A stretch of 64,000 bases of DNA. It comes from Sphingobium lactosutens. GTDB lineage: Bacteria; Pseudomonadota; Alphaproteobacteria; Sphingomonadales; Sphingomonadaceae. Under the pieces are notes generated by a model. The model did not search any database. It was not told the DNA's origin and saw only the letters and a list, made by a program, of their open reading frames with translations. Positions 16,561-25,734 of the stretch are shown here, piece by piece. The DNA lies in assembly GCF_013393185.1 (NCBI RefSeq), contig NZ_QJQX01000085.1, forward strand, positions 1-64,000. The letters run 5' to 3'. The position numbers and the translations under genes are program-made. Every line of letters starts with the position of its first letter. The first letter of the stretch is position 1.

Positions 16561-19384
16561 CCATGGCACGCCCCCTGCCATTGTAACTGGCAAGACCGTC
16601 TGCCTGACGATCGATGGCCAGAGCGTCACCATGCCCGAGGGCACTAGCATCATGCGCGCCGCGTCGCTCATGGGGGGGGCTATCCCGAAACTCTGCGCCA
16701 CTGACAATGTGGAGAGCTTCGGTTCCTGCCGCCTATGTCTCGTCGAAGTGGAGGGCCGAAACGGCTATCCCGCCTCCTGCACCACCCCGGTAGCGGAAGG
16801 CATGGTTGTACGCACGCAGACCGAGCGGCTGAAGCAACTGCGCAGGGGCGTGATGGAGCTTTACATCTCCGACCATCCCCTCGATTGCCTGACCTGCGCC
16901 GCCAATGGCGATTGCGAACTGCAGGATCAGGCCGGCGCGGTGGGGCTACGCGACGTGCGTTACGGCTATGACGGCGCGACCAATATGGGCCAGGCGAAGG
17001 ATCAGTCGAACCCCTATTTCGACTTTGATCCTTCCAAATGCATAGTCTGTTCGCGCTGCGTGCGTGCCTGCGAGGAAGTGCAGGGCACTTTCGCGCTGAC
17101 GATCGAGAATAAGGGTTTTGATTCCAAAGTCTCGCCGTCGCAGGGCGAAGACTTCCTTGGGTCCGAATGTGTATCCTGCGGAGCCTGCGTCCAGGCTTGT
17201 CCCACCGCATCGCTGATCGAAAAGAAGGTAGTGGAAACCGGCACGCCTGATCGCGCGATCGTTACCACCTGTGCCTATTGCGGCGTCGGCTGCACGTTCC
17301 GCGCCGAGATGCGCGGTGAGGAGCTGGTGCGCATGGTGCCCTGGAAAGAGGGCAAGGCCAATCGCGGGCATAGTTGCGTCAAGGGCCGCTTCGCTTGGGG
17401 TTACGCACAGCACAAGGACCGTATCCTCAATCCCATGATCCGTGCATCGGTTGATCAACCATGGCGCGAGGTCTCTTGGGAGGAAGCGATCGCTTACACG
17501 GCCAGTGAGTTCCGGCGCATCCAGGCAAAATATGGCACCCGCTCCATCGGGGGCATCACGTCGAGCCGCTGCACCAATGAGGAAACCTTCCTCGTCCAGA
17601 AGCTGATCCGTCAAGGCTTCGGCAACAATAATGTCGATACCTGCGCGCGCGTCTGTCACTCTCCGACAGGCTATGGCCTCAAGACCACCTTCGGCACGTC
17701 GGCAGGCACGCAGGATTTCGACAGCGTGATGCAGTCGGATGTCATCATGGTCATCGGCGCCAATCCGACCGATGGCCATCCGGTCTTCGCATCGCGCATG
17801 AAGAAGCGGCTGCGGCAAGGGGCCAAGCTGATCGTCATTGATCCGCGCCGCACTGACCTTGTCAAATCGCCCCATGTGGAGGCGGAACATCATCTGCCGC
17901 TGCGGCCTGGCACCAATGTCGCGATGCTGACCGCGCTGGCGCATGTCATCGTGACAGAGAAGCTCTACGATGAATCCTTCATCCGTCAGCGCTGTGATTG
18001 GGACGAATTTGAGGATTGGGCGGACTTCGTCTCGGAATCGAGCCGCTCTCCCGAGGCGATCGAGCCGCTGACCGGGGTCAAGGCGGAAGAGGTGCGCGCA
18101 GCTGCCCGCCTTTATGCCACGGGCGGCAATGGCGCGATCTACTATGGCCTCGGTGTCACCGAACATAGCCAGGGAAGCTCGACGGTTATGGCAATCGCCA
18201 ACCTCGCCATGGCGACCGGCAATGTCGGGCGCGAGGGCGTTGGCGTGAACCCGCTGCGGGGCCAAAACAATGTGCAGGGCGCCTGCGACATGGGCAGCTT
18301 CCCGCACGAGTTTTCCGGCTATCGCCATGTCTCCGACACAGCGACGCGCGCGTTGTTTGAGCAGGCCTGGGGCGTCCCCCTTGATCCCGAACCGGGCCTG
18401 CGTATCCCCAATATGCTCGATGCGGCTACCGACGGCACGTTCAAGGGTATCTTCATTCAGGGCGAGGACATTCTCCAGTCGGACCCGAACACCCATCATG
18501 TCGCGGCGGGGCTTGCGGCGATGGAGTGCGTGGTCGTGCAGGACCTGTTCCTCAACGAGACGGCCAACTACGCGCACATCTTCCTGCCTGGCTCCACCTT
18601 TCTCGAAAAAGACGGCACCTTCACCAATGCCGAGCGGCGCATTCAAAGGGTGCGCAAGGTGATGACGCCTCTCAACGGCTATGCCGACTGGGAAATCGTC
18701 CAGCTGGTCGCCAACGCGCTGGATCTTGGCTGGGCCTACAGCCATCCTTCGCAAATCATGGACGAGATAGCAGCCCTCACGCCGACCTTTGCTGGCGTTC
18801 ATTATGACAGGCTGGAGGAAGAGGGTTCCCTCCAGTGGCCCGCAAACGATACAGCGCCTGACGGCACCCCTACCATGCACATTGAAGGCTTCGTGCGAGG
18901 CAAGGGCAAATTTGTCGTCACTGATTATGTGCCGACGGATGAAAAGACCGGCCCGCGCTTCCCGCTGCTTTTGACGACCGGTCGTATCCTCTCTCACTAT
19001 AATGTCGGTGCGCAGACGAGACGTACTGACAATGTCGCCTGGCATCCTGAAGACCGGCTCGAAATCCATTCGTCCGATGCTGAAAATCGTGGGATCAAGG
19101 ATGGTGACTGGGTCACTCTGAGGAGCCGCGCGGGGGAAACAACCCTAAGAGCGCTGATCACCGAGCGGGTCGCGCCGGGCGTGGTCTACACGACCTTTCA
19201 TCATCCCACGACGCAGGCGAATGTCATCACCACCGATTTCTCCGACTGGGCGACCAATTGCCCAGAATATAAGGTGACAGCGGTTCAGGTTGGCCTCTCC
19301 AACGGACCGTCCGACTGGCAGCAAAGCTATGAAGCACAAGCTCAGCGCAGCCGCCGCATCGACGTCATCGAGGTGGCGGAATAG
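16538..19384 (+). CDS. fdsA: NAD-dependent formate dehydrogenase alpha (catalytic) subunit
   Basis: The 948-residue Mo-bis-MGD catalytic subunit. In order: a [2Fe-2S] domain (C53, C64, C67, C81), a His-ligated [4Fe-4S] (H113, C117, C120, C126), two ferredoxin-type clusters (C168-C178 and C211-C221), the catalytic-domain cluster (C245, C248, C252, C280), and the molybdenum ligand in ARVCHSPTGYG (C373). Cysteine rather than selenocysteine is the Mo ligand. The ATG at 16538 follows AAGGAG with 8-base spacing and overlaps the fdsB end; the frame is open 18 codons further upstream. It oxidises formate to CO2 in the cytosol. Confidence 0.95.
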   Translation: MTFTRETDHGTPPAIVTGKTVCLTIDGQSVTMPEGTSIMRAASLMGGAIPKLCATDNVESFGSCRLCLVEVEGRNGYPASCTTPVAEGMVVRTQTERLKQLRRGVMELYISDHPLDCLTCAANGDCELQDQAGAVGLRDVRYGYDGATNMGQAKDQSNPYFDFDPSKCIVCSRCVRACEEVQGTFALTIENKGFDSKVSPSQGEDFLGSECVSCGACVQACPTASLIEKKVVETGTPDRAIVTTCAYCGVGCTFRAEMRGEELVRMVPWKEGKANRGHSCVKGRFAWGYAQHKDRILNPMIRASVDQPWREVSWEEAIAYTASEFRRIQAKYGTRSIGGITSSRCTNEETFLVQKLIRQGFGNNNVDTCARVCHSPTGYGLKTTFGTSAGTQDFDSVMQSDVIMVIGANPTDGHPVFASRMKKRLRQGAKLIVIDPRRTDLVKSPHVEAEHHLPLRPGTNVAMLTALAHVIVTEKLYDESFIRQRCDWDEFEDWADFVSESSRSPEAIEPLTGVKAEEVRAAARLYATGGNGAIYYGLGVTEHSQGSSTVMAIANLAMATGNVGREGVGVNPLRGQNNVQGACDMGSFPHEFSGYRHVSDTATRALFEQAWGVPLDPEPGLRIPNMLDAATDGTFKGIFIQGEDILQSDPNTHHVAAGLAAMECVVVQDLFLNETANYAHIFLPGSTFLEKDGTFTNAERRIQRVRKVMTPLNGYADWEIVQLVANALDLGWAYSHPSQIMDEIAALTPTFAGVHYDRLEEEGSLQWPANDTAPDGTPTMHIEGFVRGKGKFVVTDYVPTDEKTGPRFPLLLTTGRILSHYNVGAQTRRTDNVAWHPEDRLEIHSSDAENRGIKDGDWVTLRSRAGETTLRALITERVAPGVVYTTFHHPTTQANVITTDFSDWATNCPEYKVTAVQVGLSNGPSDWQQSYEAQAQRSRRIDVIEVAE

Positions 19385-19387
19385 GTC

Positions 19388-19696
19388 ATGACGCAAGACA
19401 GCCCAATGATGTCCAATCAGGATCGCCTGATCTACATGGCGAACCAGATCGCGCGAAATTTTGGGACCATGGATCCGGCTCGCGCAGCGGACGCTGTCGC
19501 CGACCATATTGCCAGCTTCTGGGATCCGCGCATGCGCGCGCAGATTTTCGAGCTGCAGGGAAAAGGCGATGTCAGGCTGGGCCCGGTCGCGGCAGCGGCC
19601 ATCACTATTTTGCGTCAGTCCGGAGCGCCGCCACACCAGACCCAAGCCACCGAATTTAACAGCGTATCGGGAGTCGGGCACTCCGACGCAGGATAA
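19388..19696 (+). CDS. fdsD: Formate dehydrogenase delta subunit
   Basis: A 102-residue FdsD-family protein recognised by RLIYMANQIARNF and ASFWDPRMRAQIF. FdsD is needed for active formate dehydrogenase, probably in cofactor insertion or assembly rather than catalysis. It starts 3 bases after fdsA. The C-terminal 20 residues after the conserved core look unconstrained. Confidence 0.88.
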   Translation: MTQDSPMMSNQDRLIYMANQIARNFGTMDPARAADAVADHIASFWDPRMRAQIFELQGKGDVRLGPVAAAAITILRQSGAPPHQTQATEFNSVSGVGHSDAG

Positions 19697-19700
19697 CCCA

Positions 19701-20942
19701 GTGTCGGATGGCATTTCGAAAGGACATCGGGTCAGTTTCGACGACGCATTGGCTATTGTTCGTCATGTGGCACCGCCGCTACCCGCGGTGGAGATCCCGC
19801 TGCAACGGGCCCATGGCGCCGTTCTCGCCCGCGACGTGGTGGCATTCGCCGACTATCCTCGGTTCGATATGTCTGCGATGGATGGTTTTGCGCTATCGTC
19901 CCAAAGCACCGAAACGGCATCAGATGCTGCTCCGCTGTTCATTCCCATCAATGGCCAGTCGTTTGCGGGTCGTGCGCCTGTCGGCCCGCTAGGCGACGGC
20001 TGGACCATTACCACGGGTGCTCCAATACCGCCAGGCTGCGATACCGTGCTGCCCAGAGAGCGGGCAACCATTGCCGACTTGGCAGGACTTCTTCACCTTC
20101 GACTGACCAGCCCCTTGCCCGTGGATGCGAATATCCGCCGTAGGGCTGAAGATGCTGCTGCTGGCGAAACTGTTGCGCGATCCGGCCAACGGGTGAGGGC
20201 GGAGATGATTGGCGCACTGCGCTGCTGTGGGGTTACCCAGGTGAGGGTGGCCGAAATGCCCAAGGTGACCGTGTTTTCAACCGGTGATGAGCTGATCGGG
20301 CTTGACGGATCGATCATTGATGAGGGCGTGCATGATAGCAACAGCTCGATGATTGTTGCTCAGGTCCGCGAAGCCGGTGCGCAGGCCACTCTAGCTTCTC
20401 AGCTGCCCGATGATGCCGCATCGATTGCCAACGCCATCCGGGCCATGAGCGCGAAGCGCTCGCACATCATAATTTCCACCGGCGGTGTTTCTGTGGGCGA
20501 GCGGGACTATGTCCCAGCAGCGCTCGAAGCCTGCGGCGCCACGATCCATTTTCATGGCGTCTACATGCGGCCCGGCAAGCCAGTATTATTTGCCTCGCTC
20601 CCTGACGGGACATTATTTTTTGGACTGCCGGGGAATCCGGTCGCAGCCTATCTGGGATTTCGCTTCTTTGCCTATGCCGCGTTGCGCTCGATGGTAGGGC
20701 TTGCGCCAGAGGTCGGCCTGGAAATCGACGTTGAAGCGCCAAGACATGCCGAGGTGACACGTTTCCTTCGAGTGCGATCGACGTTTTCCAGCTGCGGACC
20801 CAGGGTTGAATTGCTCAGCGAACAACAGTCGCATCGTATGCGGCCGCTCCTGGCGGCAAATGCGTGGCTCGCGATGCCGCCACAGCGTGATCTATCCAGG
20901 AAGCCGATCATTTATCCTTTGTCATGTTTGGGCGTGCGATGA
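19701..20942 (+). CDS. moeA: Molybdopterin molybdotransferase MoeA
   Basis: Inserts molybdenum into molybdopterin. The 413-residue protein shows DMSAMDGFAL near residue 57, STGDELIGLD near 193, STGGVSVGERDYVP near 258, and GLPGNPVAAYLG near 310. The start is GTG at 19701, 4 bases after fdsD; a longer open frame overlapping fdsD is not needed. Its place in the fds operon means the operon carries a dedicated cofactor step for its Mo enzyme. Confidence 0.92.
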   Translation: MSDGISKGHRVSFDDALAIVRHVAPPLPAVEIPLQRAHGAVLARDVVAFADYPRFDMSAMDGFALSSQSTETASDAAPLFIPINGQSFAGRAPVGPLGDGWTITTGAPIPPGCDTVLPRERATIADLAGLLHLRLTSPLPVDANIRRRAEDAAAGETVARSGQRVRAEMIGALRCCGVTQVRVAEMPKVTVFSTGDELIGLDGSIIDEGVHDSNSSMIVAQVREAGAQATLASQLPDDAASIANAIRAMSAKRSHIIISTGGVSVGERDYVPAALEACGATIHFHGVYMRPGKPVLFASLPDGTLFFGLPGNPVAAYLGFRFFAYAALRSMVGLAPEVGLEIDVEAPRHAEVTRFLRVRSTFSSCGPRVELLSEQQSHRMRPLLAANAWLAMPPQRDLSRKPIIYPLSCLGVR

Positions 20943-21841
20943 CGATCGATCTGGATAGTAGAACGGATGACCGGGCGTCGAAAACGCCATCATCGTTCGG
21001 CGAAGCTATAGCTGAGCAAGCGCAGCTTCTCCCGGTCGTGCGCCAGGGGGTTGAAGCTGCTTCCGAAGCGACGCGCGTGGTCGCTGTCGAGGCGCCCATT
21101 GCGATCGAAGTGAACGGTCTGGGATATGCAGTCATGATGGCCACACCGGCAGACCTCGTCGATTTCGCCGTAGGATTTGCGTTCACCGAACGCCTGATCG
21201 ACCGGCTCAGCGATATCATCGATATCGAGCCGATCTGTTTGGAAAAGGGATGGCTGGTCCGGATCAGGATTGAGGAGCGATGTTTCGCAAATGTGCGGGA
21301 AAGGGTGCGTCATCGCCTCACTGACAGTGGATGCGGCATATGTGGGCTCGAGAATCTTGAGCAGGCGCTCAGGCCCTTGGGCCGGATAGAAGCAGTTCCA
21401 AGGATCAAGCCGTCAGCCATATTTTCTGCGCTCTCTCAACTGCGTTCCCATCAACCCCTTGGCCAGGCGACAGGTGCTGTTCACGCGGCGGCGCTGTGCG
21501 ATCCTTTGGGACGCATTGTCAGCGTACGCGAGGACGTAGGTCGCCATAACAGCTTCGACAAGCTTATTGGCGCGGCGACGCGCAACACCGTAAGACTTGA
21601 CGAAGGATTTGTTTTATTGTCATCCCGGTGCAGCTATGAATTGGTGGAGAAGGCAGCAATAGCGGGAATCCCGCTTTTGGCGACGATATCTGCGCCGACA
21701 ACCCTCGCGGTCCAGCGCAGTAAATCATGTGGACTAACGCTGGTGTCGCTGGCGCGCGCTGATGCAATGCTTGTCATGAACGATCCACACGACATATTTT
21801 CGACGACAGTTATGGGTGCCCGGCTATCGGTATCAACATAA
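20939..21841 (+). CDS. fdhD: Formate dehydrogenase accessory sulfurtransferase FdhD/FdsC
   Basis: Transfers sulfur to the Mo cofactor of formate dehydrogenase. The 300-residue protein has the functional Cys pair in SGCGICGLE, GAVHAAAL, and EDVGRHNSFDKLIG. The ATG at 20939 overlaps the moeA stop (ATGA); an alternative ATG at 20924 would add five residues. It ends the fds operon and is known as fdsC in Cupriavidus-type operons. Confidence 0.93.
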   Translation: MTIDLDSRTDDRASKTPSSFGEAIAEQAQLLPVVRQGVEAASEATRVVAVEAPIAIEVNGLGYAVMMATPADLVDFAVGFAFTERLIDRLSDIIDIEPICLEKGWLVRIRIEERCFANVRERVRHRLTDSGCGICGLENLEQALRPLGRIEAVPRIKPSAIFSALSQLRSHQPLGQATGAVHAAALCDPLGRIVSVREDVGRHNSFDKLIGAATRNTVRLDEGFVLLSSRCSYELVEKAAIAGIPLLATISAPTTLAVQRSKSCGLTLVSLARADAMLVMNDPHDIFSTTVMGARLSVST

Positions 21842-21842
21842 C

Positions 21843-21860
21843 ACTGTCTACAGGGACAGT
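21843..21860. other. Inverted repeat right after fdhD
   Basis: ACTGTC-TACAGG-GACAGT forms 6-bp arms one base after the fdhD stop. The inner string TGTCTACAGGGAC matches TGTCTACAAGGAC in the conjugation control region at 38630-38642 at 12 of 13 positions. It could be a weak terminator, a regulator site, or a mark of the border between catabolic and accessory DNA. Confidence 0.35.
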
Positions 21861-21982
21861 TGTGCTATTGCTATTAACATAATGATTATTATCACACTTT
21901 TCTGCTGTAAGCGGGTGGATTCTAAATCGAAGTGCGAAATCCTTGGATTTATAGGGGTTTGATCCCCTTTCCAGGAAGGCAC

Positions 21983-22066
21983 ATGATGAACGGCTATCAG
22001 CATCTGGGTTTGGACGAGCGGCGCGATATCTATCGACTGGTGGGAACCGGACGGTCTGTTACCGAG
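21983..22066 (+). pseudogene. IS30-family transposase, N-terminal remnant
   Basis: The first 28 residues (MMNGYQHLGLDERRDIYR, then LVGTGRSVTE) resemble the HTH start of IS30-type transposases. Similarity then stops abruptly although the frame stays open to 22318. The rest of the 424-bp gap between fdhD and the next gene shows only a GGGG/CCCC hairpin just upstream (about 21955-21968). This is a decayed insertion at the left edge of the accessory region. Confidence 0.5.
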
Positions 22067-22265
22067 AGCACCCATCAGGCATCGTCGGAGGCGCTCTTCA
22101 TTGCCGTAGATACGCAAGGATCAAACTTGTCACGCAATAGATTATATTGCCGGTCGGTGAGCTCACGGTGCGTGAAAATGTGCTTTCTCTGTTTCCTCGG
22201 AACCGATTTGCGTTGCGTTTATTTCGAATATGCGCTATTGAATTGTTCTACCACGGAGAGATCCC

Positions 22266-22724
22266 ATGACATTGCCCGCGCATTCAGAGCCGTTCGGCGG
22301 TCACATGCCGTCGGCTGATGACCGCCAGATCGCCAACCAACTTCGTCGCATGCTTGCAGCCCAAAAGTCGGGTGAAGCAACGTTGCGCATACGGGAGCCG
22401 GAGTCGAAGAAGCCCGTCGAGGTTACACTCACTCCCGCTATGTCTGACCTGTTCCTTGAATTGCTGCGTCATATCGGTAGCGGCAGCGCGGTAACACTCG
22501 TGCCGATTCAGGAAATGCTGACGACGCAGCAAGCTGCAGACCTCCTCAATGTGTCACGTCCCTATCTGATCAAGCTGCTTGAGCGGGAGGCGATGCCCCA
22601 CACACTGGTAGGACGGCATCGCCGCATCCGGGCCGATGACGTGTTCCGCTACAAGGCAAAACGTGACGATGAACGTTCGCGAGCCCTCGACGAACTCATC
22701 AGCGGCGACGCCGACTTGGTCTGA
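22266..22724 (+). CDS. Excisionase-type HTH antitoxin paired with a PIN toxin
   Basis: A 152-residue protein with a MerR/excisionase-like HTH near residues 85-138 (LTTQQAADLLNVSRPYLIKL, then the wing-like VGRHRRIRADDV). Such proteins commonly precede a PIN-domain gene as antitoxin and autorepressor. The ATG at 22266 or a second at 22305 (MPSADD) could be used. The stop is 4 bases before the PIN gene. Confidence 0.75.
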   Translation: MTLPAHSEPFGGHMPSADDRQIANQLRRMLAAQKSGEATLRIREPESKKPVEVTLTPAMSDLFLELLRHIGSGSAVTLVPIQEMLTTQQAADLLNVSRPYLIKLLEREAMPHTLVGRHRRIRADDVFRYKAKRDDERSRALDELISGDADLV

Positions 22725-22728
22725 CCCA

Positions 22729-23319
22729 ATGTTCGCAAACCGCTACACTGCCCTAATTGATGCCTGTACGCTCGTAAGTGTCTGGCGGCGCAATTTGCTG
22801 CTGTCGCTTGCCGAAGCCGAATTTTTCCGCATTCGCTGGTCAGAGCCCATTCTGACAGAGACCAGAGCAGCCCTAATCAAGATGGCCCGCGAGCGCGATC
22901 TCGACGATCCTGAGGGACGAGGAGAGCGAGCAATAAAGGCTATGCAGACGGCATTCCCAGAAGCGATGGTCGAAGACTTTAAGCTGCTCGGCAGCGCTCA
23001 ATTTGGCCTGCCCGACCCCGGTGACGAACACGTCATCGCCGCCGCTGTCAAAACGCAAGCCCAAGCCCTAGTCACCGAGAATTTGAAGGATTTCCCGGCT
23101 GGCATCCTCGGCCAAATCAACATCGAGGCGCGAAGCGCCGACGACTTCATTGCCGACACGATTGCCCTTGAAGAGGGGCGCGCGATCGCTGCAGTCCGCA
23201 AAATGCGGGAGCGCCTGAAGCGACCTGAAATGTCGCCTGAAGACTTCTTACGGGCCCTGGAAGCCAACGGCCTGCTCGAAACGGCTTCGGTCCTCACACC
23301 GCACCTTGGCTCCATCTGA
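22729..23319 (+). CDS. PIN-domain protein, probable ribonuclease toxin
   Basis: A 196-residue PIN protein. The first acidic active-site residue lies in ALIDACTLVSVW (D11), a middle acid in EPILTETRAAL, and the late acids in GLPDPGDEHVIAAA. A longer C-terminal extension (about residues 140-196) follows the PIN core, longer than in small VapC proteins. The ATG at 22729 sits directly after the antitoxin stop and is preferred over an upstream overlap. The HTH partner suggests a toxin-antitoxin pair. Confidence 0.75.
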   Translation: MFANRYTALIDACTLVSVWRRNLLLSLAEAEFFRIRWSEPILTETRAALIKMARERDLDDPEGRGERAIKAMQTAFPEAMVEDFKLLGSAQFGLPDPGDEHVIAAAVKTQAQALVTENLKDFPAGILGQINIEARSADDFIADTIALEEGRAIAAVRKMRERLKRPEMSPEDFLRALEANGLLETASVLTPHLGSI

Positions 23320-23452
23320 AGCTTCGCTTCCCATTCAGAGGAAATCAAAGTGGCGGTAACGCAGAAAGCCTTCCCCTCCATCCGTAAGCCGCTCGTACCG
23401 CGTAGCAGCCCCTCTGAGGCCGACCCGTTCATCCGCACCACAGTGCCGTTGC

Positions 23453-23780
23453 TCACGCAGCCTTCTCCAGATCGTTGCTCAGCTTTGATGCCTGCCATCT
23501 CCAAGGTAAAAGGTCATCGATCCGATTGATCGGGTAGTTGCCGATGCGTTCGATGACGTCGGTGAACCACGCTTCAGGCTCGACGCCGTTGAGGCGGCAT
23601 GTACCGGCCAGGGAGTAGAAGAGCGCGGCCGCCTCTCCCGCCTTCATGGAGCCGACGAACATCCAGTTTCGGCGCCCGAGCGCGACACCGCGCAGGGCGT
23701 TCTCCACCAGATTGTTGCTGATCTCGAGCCGACCGTCGCTGCAGTAGCGGATCATGGCCTGCCAGCGGTTGAGCGGATAG
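23453..23780 (-). pseudogene. IS66-family transposase, C-terminal remnant
   Basis: About 105 residues of the transposase C-terminus remain: RYPLNRWQAMIRYC, then DGRLEISNNLVENALRG (with the family's catalytic Glu), LNGVEPEAWF and YPINRIDDLLPW. Upstream similarity ends at the stop codon of the neighbouring ATPase gene, so the element was cut there. A GTAAGCC near 23384 may be part of one IS end. The stretch 23320-23452 holds no gene that I recognise. Confidence 0.8.
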
Positions 23781-23782
23781 CG

Positions 23783-24982
23783 TCAGCCCCCCTGTCCGGT
23801 TATAGCATCGCCCCCCGGCATCGCCCTGCGCATGAATGCGCCGAACATCGGCACGGTAAAGGCCGTCTCACCATAGCCTGGCGTGTAGATCATGCCCTTT
23901 GCGATGAGCGATGCCCTGACGGGGCCCAGGCTGGAAGGTTTGCGGCCCATATGATCCGCGATGGCGGCAGATGCGAAGGGCCCCTCCCCCAGATCCGCCA
24001 TAGCGCGCAGATACCGCTTTTCCGTCGGGGTGAGCCGGTCAAAGCGAACGCGAAAAAAACTGTCGTCGAGCGCGGCAATCGCGGTGGGGTGAGCGAGATC
24101 GACGTCGGCTACGGTAATCGGGGACGCGGCAGCCGCATCCCAGCATTGTTTGCCCCACTCCTGCAGGAAATAGGGATAGCCTTGAGTGACTGTGATGATC
24201 TGCGCGACAGCGTCGGGCTCGATCGTGCAGTCCTCCGCCTCGATCGGATGGACGAGCGCAGCGGTTGCCGCATCGCTTCCGAGCGGGCCGATACTGGTGA
24301 AGAGGAATAACCGTTCGGCATAGGATTTGGCCTTGCCCATTTGGCCGGCGAGCTGCGGCAGGCCGGCGGCCACCAGCGTAATCGGCCTGTCATTCTGGCG
24401 CGCGCGGTGCAGCGCTGTGATCAGCGCCGCCAATTCGCGTTCAGGGACATATTGCAATTCGTCGATGAACAGCACGAGGGCTGTTTTCCGCTCTGCGGCT
24501 GCAGCGCCGGCGATGTCGATCAGATCGATAAGATCGGAGTCAAGGTCGCCATTATCGGCCACGCCGATTTCCCCCAGATCCAGCGACGCCTCCAGCTCGC
24601 CATAGCTGAGCTTGAACGCCTTGACGAAACGGGCCAGGGCGCCCAACCCGCGCTTGGCCAATGTCATCGCGGCCTGCCCGCGGTCGAGTTTCAGCATGGC
24701 GGTCCGCAGGGCCGGAACCAGCATCGCCGGCAGCGACTGCCCTTCGGGTGCCTCGATCGGCACGCACAAGATGCCCTCGCCTTCCGCCGCCCGGCGCATG
24801 GTGTTGAGGAGCACGGTCTTGCCCACGCCCCGCAGGCCAAGCAGGATCATGCTTTGCGCATGCCGTCCATTGCGGATGCGGTCGAGCGCGATAGCCACGG
24901 TTTCAAGCACCTCTTCGCGCCCGGCTAGTTCGGGCGGACTGCTACCTGCACCAGGGGCAAAGGGGTTGCGACGGGGATCCAT
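23783..24982 (-). CDS. AAA/STAND-like ATPase with C-terminal winged helix
   Basis: A 399-residue ATPase with Walker A LGLRGVGKT near residue 48, Walker B ALVLFIDELQ near residue 170, and a C-terminal winged-helix-like region (LTPTEKRYLRAMADLGEGPF onward). The layout resembles AAA_16/Orc1-type stand-alone ATPases found in mobile DNA. I do not know its function. It is flanked by an IS66 relic and a regulator relic, so an accessory or defence-related role is possible but unsupported. The stop codon lies at the junction with the IS66 fragment, so its natural C-terminus may be altered. Confidence 0.7.
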   Translation of the reverse strand: MDPRRNPFAPGAGSSPPELAGREEVLETVAIALDRIRNGRHAQSMILLGLRGVGKTVLLNTMRRAAEGEGILCVPIEAPEGQSLPAMLVPALRTAMLKLDRGQAAMTLAKRGLGALARFVKAFKLSYGELEASLDLGEIGVADNGDLDSDLIDLIDIAGAAAAERKTALVLFIDELQYVPERELAALITALHRARQNDRPITLVAAGLPQLAGQMGKAKSYAERLFLFTSIGPLGSDAATAALVHPIEAEDCTIEPDAVAQIITVTQGYPYFLQEWGKQCWDAAAASPITVADVDLAHPTAIAALDDSFFRVRFDRLTPTEKRYLRAMADLGEGPFASAAIADHMGRKPSSLGPVRASLIAKGMIYTPGYGETAFTVPMFGAFMRRAMPGGDAITGQGG

Positions 24983-25200
24983 TCTAGCGCTTTTAGGGGG
25001 TTATAGCCGTTTTGGCTAGAACTATATAACTCAGCTATTGCGGACTCTGCGTGTACCGATCCGATCGGAAAGGGGAAACCGCTCCTCCGTAGACGCCTTT
25101 GCTGTTACCCAGAAGCGGCATGGTGATCAATAAACCCCTTTGCGTGCCGCAGACGATCATCAAGGAGCCGGATCGAGCGGCGCCTATTCAAGCTTCGCCA

Positions 25201-25458
25201 TCAGTCTTCCGGCAGCCCCCTGCTCGGCCGCCAGGTTGCGATTAAGGCCAGTGGCCTACGGGGGCTTTTCCAGCGCAGCGCGTCCATAATCCCCGCCAGC
25301 TCCTCGCCGCTGACGAACAGATCCTGGTTCAGCCCCACCCGCGTCGTATGCGCGCTGATCCCGTCGAGCAGCCACGCGAGGTCATCAGCGCTGAGGTCGG
25401 GCAGCATTCCCCGGTCGAACGCGCGACAGATGATCGCGCGCCAAAGCAGCCCGATCAA
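25201..25458 (-). pseudogene. Possible TetR-family regulator, C-terminal fragment
   Basis: An 85-residue frame with a helical pattern (RAIICRAFDRGMLPDLSADD, then LAWLLDGI) resembling TetR C-terminal ligand domains. No N-terminal HTH is present upstream, so this would be a truncated relic. The similarity is weak. The neighbouring stretches 24983-25200 and 25459-25734 hold nothing that I can identify. Confidence 0.35.
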
Positions 25459-25734
25459 TCAGGGTGCAGCGCCCCTGCCCCAACATAATATTCGGTTCGG
25501 GCTGGCTGCGTCGGCGTGCGCTCGTTTCTCTGCCAGGCCCATTTGCCCTCTGCGTTCATTGGATCGACGGGCGAATCCTGCTGGCCGAGTGCCTGCAAGA
25601 AAGATGCGTCAAAGAAGGGGCGGTAGTCGTCGGATTTGCTGGAGGGCGGATCGGCAGCCTGCGCCCAAGGATCGGTGGATTAAGGCTTCCAGTACCGCTA
25701 TGCCTAGCGTGATTTGCAAGGAGGGTCAAAAAGC

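Noticed and set aside
16946-19069. Open frame of 707 codons on the minus strand
   Set aside because: It is antisense to fdsA and has no recognisable domain.
16538-19384. Selenocysteine-type formate dehydrogenase
   Set aside because: The molybdenum ligand position is encoded as Cys and the frame has no internal TGA.
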